From: Ophiodon elongatus
Lineage: Eukaryota; Chordata; Actinopteri; Perciformes; Hexagrammidae
Length of the DNA: 64,000 bases
Assembly (NCBI GenBank): GCA_016806645.1
Contig: JACSYO010002159.1
Span: 10,899,327-10,963,326 of the forward strand
Reading direction: 5' to 3'
Each line of letters opens with the position of its first letter. Within the stretch, counting starts at the first letter, position 1. The notes beneath the pieces are model-generated. The model worked only from the letters and a program-made list of their open reading frames with translations. It was not told the DNA's origin and did not search any database. Shown one piece after another: positions 25,901 to 35,403 of the stretch. A program made the translations under genes and the position numbers.

Positions 25901-28032
25901 CTCCAGCTTCTTCTTCTTCAGAAAGAGCAATTCACAGGTCACATAAAAACATGTACTGAGTGTCTTATCAGACTATATGATTATCTCTAAGTGTTTTAGG
26001 AAAGGGGATCAAAGCAGCTGCCTTCAACTTATCTTGTCAATGCAGACAATGACATTATCAAGATACCCTCTATCATTGTCTCAGCATGCCGCAGTTCAAT
26101 AAACTAACAAATTCATTTTAGATGCTCCGTGCTGTCTGTTGCATCAAAAGAACATACAGATTAGGAACATATGGGTTAAACCACAGATTAAGCACTGGGA
26201 TTGGCAAGAGATGAGCTTCAGTGCAACAGATTAAAATCGTTTGATCAACAGCGGTGAAAGTTACAAGTATATTTACTATAGTAATGTTTTTAATTGCAGG
26301 TTTGAGGTACTTTACTTGTTCGTATTTCTATTTCATGCTGCATTACACTTCTGCTTCTCTACTCTTCAAAAGGGAAATATTGTAGTTATTACTCCACTAC
26401 ATTTATTTTACAGCTGTAGTTACTGGGAACTTCTCAGATTAACATTTTACATTACAAAACACATGATAAATGGTAAAATACGATGCATTGTTAAATATTA
26501 AACTAGAGCTTACGGTGACTCCATAAATGTAAAAAGCAGTGTCTGCTCGGGGCCCTCTTGTTAGCAGTTCTGTCAAAGAGAGATTTACCCTCTAAACGTC
26601 TCAGATGGTTTCATTTCAATAACTTTCTGAGTATCAAAAAGGTTTATTGGAGGTAATATCCTCTTATCTCTCTGGATTACTCTCTCTCCTTTACCACATT
26701 GGATTTTTTTAATCATTACTACTCAACTCCTTACAACTGACTGTAACGTGTCTCAGATAACTTCTGTTATGACTTGATGCTGTATAAAATTGACTCAAGG
26801 GACATTTAATGCAATATCATGGACATAATCATAAACATCTGACCATGTACCACTTATACTTCTGATCTGATATTGTACATACGTATATCTATATGCAACC
26901 CCACCAAGACTGATCCCTACTGTTACCCCGTTTATGAGCCATACTGTTAATAACCTAATTAAACTTTGAACATCATATATATTGTATATGTTTTGGATTG
27001 CACTCATTTGCAAATTATTGTTATTGTTATCTTGACTTTGTTGACTTTTTTATTCTGACATTTGCACTCTTCCCACTTTGTATTGCAACTGCTGCACAGC
27101 AATTTCCCTCTGGATAAACAAAGTTATATTATATATATATATACTGTATATATTGTTATTTTTAAGCAAAGATTAGAGAAGAGTCATAAAACTGAATACA
27201 CATATGTGTAGCAGAAACTTTGTTTTTCCTTCTTTTTGCTCTCAGTAATCGTGTCACGACCCCTCAGATGTATCTTGTCACCAGGGGGCCAGACCCCTAC
27301 ATGTAGGCTGGGAAGCACTCGCTGGAATACTGAACTGCTAATAAAGTGTTCAAAACTAGTGTGAAGTGTAAAATACTGGTTACACATTGGAGCATCAGTA
27401 TCAATAACCTTGAAATGTTCCATGAAATAATATATCGTTGACAGGGGACAAATATTTGTGATACATAAAGTATATTTTGCTGATAATACTTCTGTACTTT
27501 TGCTTGAGTATGATTTTAAATGCAGGACTTTTACTTGTAATTAACTTTTTTTACATTACGGTTAAATACTTTTACTTAGTCAGCTTTGTGTACTTCTTCA
27601 GCATGAACGTTCTATACATTAACCAGTTAGAGGTTCATTTAAAGGATTAGTTCATTATAGTAGCTGATAATTGGCTTAAATGCTACCAAATCTAGACAAA
27701 GATGGTGGCTTTTAAAAATATGCCCACAGTCCTAAAGCGAGCCCTATTTAAGTGTAAAAAAATCCTATTGTATTTGTTATAATATAATTTGAAATGTATT
27801 TCATCCGAATGGAATAGAAGACCCGGTAATGGAAGTTAGACAGTGGTTGCTAGGCAATAGCAGCTCAGCTCACACAGACAGGGACACACCCACACCTACT
27901 GCACTGTCAACACTGGGAACAATAACCTGCACAGTTAGGGTATCAAAGTCATATTCTTATAGTGAAATGCATTACTTACACTAAACGTAGACCAACATGT
28001 CGATCTAGATGATTAAGATGATGTCCAGTCTC

Positions 28033-28086
<54 letters not shown>

Positions 28087-28193
28087 TAGTGATGCAATCA
28101 GTAGATGAAAATAGCAGCCTGGATTGACATAATGTTAGTATATTAATTAAAAACACACAAAAAAACTTACCATTTCATCTGTTTGGCTCCCAT
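18737..28193 (-). CDS. dixdc1: DIX domain-containing protein 1, short (CH-less) form
   Basis: Scaffold of Wnt/Dishevelled-Axin signalling. Exons in transcript order: 28193-28171, 24363-24215, 24106-23961, 22446-22357, 22100-22047, 21947-21897, 21588-21484, 21369-21316, 21223-21146, 20632-20555, 20086-19925, 19747-19681, 19482-19374, 19126-19018, 18820-18737. All junctions are phase-consistent; total 452 aa. The start MGAKQMKC resembles MGGTQVKC of the mammalian short isoform. A coiled coil runs over about 60-230 (SWEEQLDAHQEQLEKEMQEA, RSRLDQSMEE, LKQELLRGNM). The segment LQLVREALRSLRDSFSGHDP is nearly identical to human. The C-terminal DIX domain is about 370-447 (STKVLYFTDRSLTPF, KAAVDRQGSFRYHFKALDPE, PGWEGKIVAWVEEDHGE) and polymerises head-to-tail. 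No calponin-homology exon is visible. A human segment of about 28 aa (SYHQ...LEHKD region) was not found between 20632 and 21146, so one exon may be missed or lost. Confidence 0.92.
19851..19911 (+). repeat. (TG)n microsatellite in dixdc1
   Basis: TG repeat with CG interruptions, about 60 bp. It lies only 14 bp from the donor site of the dixdc1 exon 19925-20086. Confidence 0.95.
21731..21782 (+). repeat. AT-rich simple repeat
   Basis: TA repeats around a T-only core, forming an imperfect palindrome in a dixdc1 intron. Confidence 0.85.
23205..23443 (+). mobile_element. LINE 3'-end fragment
   Basis: The stretch TACTATGTATCTTGTGTGCA...GCTGCTGTGATCCTGCAAAA...GGGACTAATAAAGGATATCT ends in a (TCTTA)n tail. 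Read on the opposite strand, the LINE copy at 1835-2740 ends with closely similar text and a comparable pentameric tail, so both belong to one non-LTR family. Only the 3'UTR remains here, inside a dixdc1 intron. Confidence 0.75.
24396..24424 (+). repeat. (TG)n microsatellite in dixdc1
   Basis: Short TG run in a dixdc1 intron, about 30 bp upstream (minus strand) of the exon 24363-24215 acceptor. On the transcript it reads (CA)n. Confidence 0.9.
25340..25812 (-). repeat. interspersed teleost repeat, reverse copy
   Basis: It contains GACAATGCTAACATGCTGAT, TTAGCATGC and CAAATTTCATGACAATCCAT...AGTTTTTGAGACATTTCACG, the hallmarks of a non-coding family also present at 39.8-40.1, 40.8 and 58.9-59.5 kb. 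Here it runs in the opposite orientation to the 58.9-kb copy. It lies in the large first intron of dixdc1. Confidence 0.65.
26290..26512 (+). mobile_element. left part of CAGTGGTGGAA-family DNA element
   Basis: TACTTTACTTG...ATTACTCCACTACATTTATTTTACAGCTGTAGTTACT...CATGATAAATGGTAAAATA matches the left half of the non-autonomous element seen complete at 45,987-46,733. The matching right half lies at 27,445-27,605, so the copy has been split by about 0.9 kb of other DNA. Confidence 0.6.
26860..27130 (+). mobile_element. probable retroposon 3' end
   Basis: TTGCACTCTTCCCACTTTGT...GCACAGCAATTTCCCTCTGG...ATAAACAAAGTTAT followed by an AT-rich simple tail resembles the 3'UTR and tail of teleost LINEs. 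It lies inside the split DNA element described at 26,290-27,605. Confidence 0.45.
27445..27605 (+). mobile_element. right part of CAGTGGTGGAA-family DNA element
   Basis: AAGTATATTTTGCTGATAAT...TTTGCTTGAGTATGATTTTA...GCAGGACTTTTACTTGTAAT is the right half of the element whose left half lies at 26,290-26,512. The outer terminus has decayed. Confidence 0.6.
28035..28084 (+). repeat. (AT)n microsatellite
   Basis: About 50 bp of uninterrupted AT dinucleotides, some 80 bp downstream (transcript sense) of the first dixdc1 coding exon. Confidence 0.97.
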
Positions 28194-28201
28194 GCTGGTG
28201 T

Positions 28202-28273
28202 TTACAAGCTTAACCCCCCCAAACAGTCGTAGCCCTGCATCTGGGCGATGCTCTGCAGCTCAGTCAGGACCAT
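28202..28273 (-). promoter_or_regulatory. upstream ORF in dixdc1 leader
   Basis: On the minus strand an ATG at 28273 opens a 23-codon frame (MVLTELQSIAQ...LGGLSL) that ends at a TAA just 8 nt before the dixdc1 start ATG (28193-28191), in another frame. If the transcript begins upstream of 28273, this uORF would reduce or condition translation of the DIX protein. An in-frame TGA lies upstream of the main ATG, which supports that ATG as the start. Confidence 0.5.
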
Positions 28274-28910
28274 AGCCCAAACAATGCCAGAGACAGCAGG
28301 GAGGGGAGCAGCCCTGAAAGCAGCAACCGGAGGCGTCTCCACGTCGCACACTGTGTTCAATCAGAAATAACAGCACGTTCAAATCCTCTCCAGCAGCATA
28401 TTCCTAAAACATAAAGCTCCAAATCATAATCAAAAGCCTTCAACGGGTCCCCTAAATCATACCAAGGCTCAGTCCTAGCTGGCAGAGAGTGACAGAGAGA
28501 GACAGAGGGAGAGAGGATTGGTGCTCAGCAACGCCAGCAACCAAAGTCTGCCTGGTTTCTCATTGCACTCGCCTTGTGCTTGAGCTCACCATCTCCCATT
28601 CACGAACACAATGTTTTTTGTTCCCTGCGGACGAGAACTGATGCAGCTCTTGTGCATCTTTTTCACCCTTTTTTCTCTGCCGGTCTTTTTGCATTTATTC
28701 CCTCTGCCCCCCCCTCCATCCCTCCTTCCCCTTTTTTTCTCTTTTGCACGGACGCACTGGCTTTGTAGCAGTCCTTCCTTTTTTCAGTGAGCGTGGATGT
28801 CAGACATGGCTCTGTCTGGGTGTGTTTACCCTCCCCCTTCTTCCTCATTCCTCCTCCCTTCTTTCCTCAATGCTCTCTCCTTTCACAAGGAGGAGGGGGA
28901 AGGAGATTTT

Positions 28911-29040
28911 CTCCTTGTCTTCCCTTTGCTTTTTGTGGACTGTATGTCACTGCAGCTAAAATCAGAACCAACATGTGGATCGACAGAGAAACTTGAAAAT
29001 CTATCTTTGTTTTCTTTTTCACTAAAATCTCAGGCTTGCG
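28911..29040 (+). repeat. local duplicate, copy A
   Basis: TTCCCTTTGCTTTTTGTGGA...CTGCAGCTAAAATCAGAACC...AAAATCTCAGGCTTGC recurs 1.1 kb downstream at 30,031-30,139 in the same orientation. Copy A has about 22 extra bases (around 28,973-28,995) between ACCAAC and AAAATCTA. Confidence 0.85.
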
Positions 29041-30030
29041 TAACAACAACATACCACGCAAGCAATAACATGTGAGAAGTTAATGATATATTTGCACAGG
29101 AAGTGTAGAGTTACTTGGAAATAACCAAACAGAAATGGTATTTATAGAACGCACACATGAGCCTACAATTACAGCTCTTTCTATTTAAGACATTATTGTG
29201 GATCGTGTGCAGTGAATGGTATTTTTACTGAAATTGTGACAGAAAGCCTGAAAAACAGTTATACAGAGAATGCCCTGAAACATTAGAGCCATCAGATTAA
29301 ACCAAAATGTAAAAAGTGTCAGATTTATAATTTGAGCAGCAGGCAACAAAAACAAAAGGTTTCTATGACATGCTCTGCTTGTGTTAAGTACTCTTTTGAG
29401 AGGCGTTTTGGCTGAGCACACTGTCATTAAGCTGTTAGAAATGTTGCTGGTGTCATCAGTAAGAATGTGAAATAGGTCTTTAGGTAGCAGCTTGCAGTTC
29501 TGCCCAGAAGAGAATGACACTGTCTTAAATTCTGTATGAGCACCATCAACGTATGCTTTAATGAGTTATACTTTACTGTGGAGCGATATTACAGAGCCAT
29601 GGAAATGTATGTAGACCATCAGACTAATGCAGCATTAGATTCAAACTGCACGAAGATCGAAAAACAGTGGCAAGAATGGTTCGATGAATTAATAATACTC
29701 CTCACATTAGTGTCACACAAATAGTTTGAAAGCTAAGAAGAATAATGAATAATCTTTACCCTATTTTGTAAGTGAACTTAGTAAAAAATAGGACTGCCAA
29801 AATAATGTAAATACAAAGACTTTTAATGGAATAATAGTGAACATAATATTTTGGTGCTTTAGTGGCTCAGATATAACATCTAAATCCAGTATTTAATATC
29901 TATAATACAATTGAAATGATTATACATTATTATTAATCTAAACTATTATAGGATATGTTAGGAAGTGTTAGTTCCTAATCCTGTTGATGTTTATGATAAC
30001 ACAACAATAATCAACAATCATCAACAATAA

Positions 30031-30139
30031 TCCTTATCTCCCCTTTCCCTTTGCTTTTTGTGGACTGTGTGTCCCTGCAGCTAAAATCAGAACCAACAAA
30101 ATCTACGTTTTTTTAATTTTCACAAAATCTCAGGCTTGC
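30031..30139 (+). repeat. local duplicate, copy B
   Basis: Near-copy of 28,911-29,040. It sits between two identical 23-bp direct repeats beginning TTATGATAACACAAC (29,991-30,013 and 30,148-30,170). Confidence 0.85.
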
Positions 30140-30170
30140 ATTTTTTTTTATGATAACACAACAATAATCA

Positions 30171-33100
30171 GTGCTTATAGCCTATATCAATATCACTTAT
30201 ATTAACACTACTCTTCACATCAGGATCACTGTAACTGTGCAGGTTATACTGCCCTTTGTGATTCTCAGATGTTTATGCTGTGCTTGTTTCCTGTGCGAGC
30301 AAAACAAAACAAAAATGTCCCCCAAGGCGTGTGAATCAAAGTGATATGCACTTCCATGTATTTTATGGAAGGAGGATACAGCTAAATTCAAAGGAACTCT
30401 ATCCAACACTAAATAAAAACACAACTAACGTTAAGTGGCAGGAATATTGGGCAGACGGAGCTGCTTGTAAAGTGTTACTGTAATATCAGTTTGGCAAAAT
30501 CAGTCTTGAAAAACCTTTCCCGAAGAAACTTTCAAATTTCAACTAGTTTTCTTTGCACTCATTTCTATTCTATGAATGTTTTCACCCAAATTTTAAAAAG
30601 ACAAGGACAAACTCAGGTACAGGACAGGTAGATGAAGAAGATTTGATTTCATGTGACTTGAGGGAAATAAAGTGTTTTGTTGAACAGACAATATTCTAGT
30701 CATGCGTGGATGATATACGAGGATCGACTTTGCTGTTCAAAGTGTGGCGGGAAAGTCATTCTACCACTGGGGAGCCAGGAGGTGAGAAGAAAGCCGGTTT
30801 ACCAAAGGGACAGCATGCAATCGGCCAATTTGTAAATCAAATGAGTTGCTAAAATAGAACAGATTGTTTGCGTGGTCACCATGGATTCTGATTGGAAATT
30901 GTGCCATCCATGAAACAAGATTTACCCATCTATTTATTTCAGTGACCTCCAAACAGATGTGTATGAAGCACCACAGACTGATAAGATTTAGTCTCTGAAA
31001 ATCCCATTTTTTACGTCAAATACAATTTAGAAAAGAAGTCTGTGTCTGTTTAGGTTTTTTTGTGGGGAGATAACGCTGGAGAGAGTGGAAGATGATTGAA
31101 ATCTAGTCGCTATCATTATAAATCAGCCTTTGTCCAAACATATTTTTGCATTAAATAGTTGCCATAGTGAAAGTAACAATCATGCTCTAAAATGATCTGA
31201 TCAAGCACTCAGAGGTCATAGCTCTGACAAGGTTGCACAACCTCCTACATTTGTTATCTTAATAACAGAAAATGTTTGGAAAAGTGGAACTGTCATGTGA
31301 ACAAGTCTTTTTGTTTCAGTTAATTAAGTGTAATAAATAATGACAAATACCCTATATTAAGACATCCTGTATCCACTTGGATTCAGGTCCAAATACAAAT
31401 ACTTCCACCAAATTCCATTGATATCTGTCAACTAATATTTCATATAGCTTGCTTTTTAATTGCTCACCAACAACAACTAAAACATTGATTAAAAATACCA
31501 CCAAAAGGTAATAAATGGCAGTGGTGGAAGAAGTATTCAGCAGCAATAACAATATAAAACAAGTTCCCAACAAATCAAGCTTACTTGAAATTAAAAGTAA
31601 AAGTATGAACTATACAGTAAAAACGGCCGCTGTTGCTGTTCTTCATTTGTGAAAAGCTGTAAAATTAAAATGCTGCTTAGATATTGAAAAAATACGCCAT
31701 TGCCTTTGAAATGCAGTGGTGTAGAAGATTCAAGTCACAAAAATTGGAAATCCCATGAACGTCAAAGTACCTCAAAACTGTACTTATGTACAGTACTCGG
31801 TAGGAAGTTGATTACTTTCAATCACTGATGAATGGACTCTTCTGCAGCTTTAATATACAAGAATTGTCACGCTTGTTGTTTTCTGCTTCAAATCTGGTTT
31901 GACTTGTGTGAATCAACAAAGACGAAACCAAGTATCGAGAGAAAATCACTTTGGAGGGAAAAAGGGGGGAAGGCTTTCAAGTTGATCAGTCATCTATGAT
32001 TTGTTTCAAAAAGTGTTTACAGTGACAGGTGTTAGAATGTGAACCATTCAAAGTAAGCATCAAATGTCTTGGGGAAAAAAAGAAACACGACTGAGAAGGA
32101 ACAAATTAAATTCAACAAGGTTCTAGCTTTTCAGATCAAAAACATGCCTGTTTCTATCAGTGCGATATTCTGGCTCAAGCAGCTCCGTCTGGTAACATGC
32201 TGTAACTTACTTGTGCAGATGAGCAGCAACTTCAAAGTGTAATCTGCCTATAAAGGCATTCTGTATCCACTATAAGTGAGACATAAAGGTAGTGAGCAGT
32301 ATACGAACATATAAAATAAGATGAAACATAAATTCCCGCCGGGTAATGCTGGGAGCACAAAATCATCTCCTCAATAAGTGGCACAATGGAGCAGCTTCAC
32401 GCAGCAGTAGTAATAGACTACTTATTACCTCTAATTAGGCTAATTTTAATTGAGCACCTTACTCTTCCTCATATTGTGCCTTTTCAATATTGGCTTACAT
32501 AACTGCCTTGGTTTGTAATTAGTTGTTACAAAGTGATCCGTCTCCCTATATGTACGTGCATATATTACCAGAACTGTTGATCACCATGTGGATGGCTGGT
32601 CTTGCAGCTATAGGGCCGACTGTATGTAGCATCCTGTGCATCCTCCTCTGAGGACTTTACATTAGTGGAGCTGGGTTACATGAGGTGGAGCTACTTTTAG
32701 ATGTAGCTTGTTTTTGTTTGGGTCAGATATATGTCAAGCACTATATACGTCACTTAGCACAAAGCACAAAGACGGGAAGCAGGAACTTATACTCCACTAC
32801 AATAATTAGGCACATGTTGTATTTTTTTGACTACATTTGTTTAAATAACCTTAATTACTAGTTACGTTCCAAGTTCAGATTAAATAAAAAAAGATATAAT
32901 CATCAAATACATTATGATATTGTGAAATTAATAAGATTATCTTGATCCCCAGTGGAAAAATACGAAATAAGCCATTCATACTTTTATCTTCGGTAGCCTT
33001 TAGATATATTTGGATGTTAATAACTTTTTCCATCAGTGACTATTATGTCATGGATAAATTTGGTGAGCTTTATCTAATGTTTGTCAAGAAAATTGCATTT

Positions 33101-33229
33101 AAAAGAGAATAAAACTGAATATCACCAAAACAAGTGACCAAACTTAAACCAATATTATAGATTGTGAGGAGAGGTTTGAATTCAACTTTAAATTGTAGGA
33201 CTTCAGCTGAAAATCACTTTCAATATTGT
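30171..33229. other. non-coding interval between dixdc1 and nkapd1
   Basis: No exon was recognised on either strand; in particular nothing resembles a calponin-homology domain. A decayed CAGTGGTGGAAGAAGTATTC terminus at 31,519-31,540, with related AAAGTACCTCAAAACTGTAC text near 31,765, marks another fragment of the DNA-element family. Confidence 0.45.
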
Positions 33230-33410
33230 CAAATCTATAAATTATTCAATAGATAGGTTTACTCAATGAAATGTCAGAAACTAACGAGAATGTGCCCAAC
33301 ACAATTTCCCAGAGCTCACGGTGACATCCTTAATGCAAATTCATTATTTTATTTTGACTGACAGTCCAAAATCCAACGATATTTAATTTAAAATGGCATG
33401 AAACTGAGAA
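33230..33410 (+). repeat. MITE-like fragment
   Basis: CAATGAAATGTCAGAAACTA, CAATTTCCCAGAGCTCACGG and GACAGTCCAAAATCCAACGA are diagnostic of the interior of a common teleost non-autonomous element. Terminal repeats are absent. Confidence 0.65.
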
Positions 33411-33983
33411 ATATATATAAATACAGCCTTGACATTAATTGTGAATTGGTTCTTATTGGTTATTTTCATCCAAAATCGATTATCTCCCCCTGCATAATGA
33501 GTGTAGAATAAAAAAAAAATAAACAGTTGTGTACACATCTAGCAGGTATGAGCTTGATCTTCCCTCTCTTGTTCTTCCTTGACAACACTGGCCAACAGAA
33601 AAAAAAAGAAAATATATATCTATTATTTTTGCTTGCTTGATATTTTACTTTCTTTATCTGTAGGTCAAGTTAACGTAAACATATATAGCTGTGCAGCTGC
33701 ATACTGGAGTGTTGACTCTCAGTGGGAACATCAGCACTATCCCCTTTCATATTACTTTGAGCCATTTGATGGCCTATTTTTTTTGTAGCCTATTCAATAT
33801 TCAAAACATAATTTGTTCTTAAATCCAATGGTGCAAAGAATGTGTCACTAAGAGTTGTGTATCGTTTTAAATATTCATATTTCAAAAAACAATGTCCCCG
33901 TGTTACTAAATTTGCACCTTGTTGAACGTCCACTAGCTGGAACGGCTCACAGGTTGCACCTCGATAATTGACGGACAATTGGA

Positions 33984-34151
33984 CCAATGACAGTTCAGTG
34001 TTTCCAACGTTCAGTGACGTAGTGTGTGCGACAACGTGACGTATGCCAGCGAAGCGGAAGTACCGGTAGAGGCTACAAACTTCTTTGTAAATCCATGCTA
34101 CAGCTAAACAAGAGTGTTTTGTTCTCCTTGAACGCTACTCCTTTTGGAAAG
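33984..34151 (+). promoter_or_regulatory. nkapd1 promoter and first non-coding exon
   Basis: A CCAAT box (33984-33988), two TGACGTA CRE-like sites (34015-34021, 34037-34043) and an ETS-type GCGGAAGT (34054-34061) lie within 80 bp, a housekeeping-type layout without TATA. Downstream a non-coding exon appears to end at 34151 (GGAAAG|GTACAG) and to splice to 34444. Confidence 0.6.
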
Positions 34152-34302
34152 GTACAGTCTGTACATACTTGCGAAATGACGGCGGACGTGTGATAGTAGT
34201 AGTTTACGGTTAATTATTGTCGAATTATATTACTGCATCTGAATAACCAGCCGTGTTAGCAAGCTAAGCTAAGCTAACAGGTGATGTTCATGGAACAGAA
34301 TA

Positions 34303-34305
34303 CTT

Positions 34306-34339
<34 letters not shown>
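34303..34339 (+). repeat. poly-T tract
   Basis: T-only run with two C interruptions in the first nkapd1 intron. Confidence 0.9.
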
Positions 34340-34341
<2 letters not shown>

Positions 34342-34454
34342 CAGCTGTCGTATGTCACAAATATCAATATGTTTCCACTCATCGGTCGTATGTTCATGTT
34401 AATTAACCAGAGCTCTGTCGATGACTTACCTTTGTCTCGTCAGGTGGGATCATC

Positions 34455-35338
34455 ATGGCCAAGCAGCCGCTGGGGAAGACGTTGTTGAGGAACGTCATCC
34501 GGCACACGGACGCTCACAACAAGGTGCGTTTGAGTTCATGCGTACCTCGTACATTAGGTACAGACAGCTAAAACTAATGGAGCCTAATACGACAACCTGG
34601 AAAACAATTCTGTTGTTAAAAATTGATTTGGAGGAGAGTTATACTGATGCTTATTGTATTTTGTTCTGCCTGATATTAATATCTAAGTAATTCATTTAGA
34701 AGTTTCTAAATTAATTGGCAAGTGTGTAGACTATATACTTCCTATATTCAGTCTATGGACTGGACTGAGACTGCAGGATTTACAGTGCATCCGGAAAGTA
34801 TTCACAGCGCTTCACTTTTTCCTGTGAAGGCTGTGAATACTTATGTATGTGTTATATTAGATTTGCAAACATTTGTGACTTTCTTCACTTTGTCATTATG
34901 GGGTATTTACTGTGGAAACACCAGTTCACACAGATTGAAGCAGTTTAAGTCTGATCAACACTTGAAACCAGTTTTAGAGCTGAAACTATTATTTTCATTC
35001 ATGAGTATAATTATTTTCTCAATGGATCAATTGTTTGTTTTATAACAATGTCACAACATTGGTGACATCCTCAGGTTACTTGTATAAGACAAAGACATGC
35101 AGCACAGAGTCACATTTAAGAGGCTGGAACTAGTTAACATTTGGCATTAATGTTAAGAAAAAATAAATAACCTATGTTATTAACAGTAATTGAATTAGCT
35201 GATTTTTGAGGTTTTCTGTCCAGAAGCGAGCTCCTAACCTAGTGTTATGTTGTGTTTTTGACCTGAAGTTTTCTTACACACTGATCCAGTTACAGGTCCT
35301 GGTCACAAATATCAGAGCATATATATATATATATATAA

Positions 35339-35403
<65 letters not shown>

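Noticed and set aside
28574..29075. Several short open frames upstream of dixdc1
   Set aside because: Overlapping frames in pyrimidine-rich DNA on both strands, with no conserved motif and no calponin-homology similarity.
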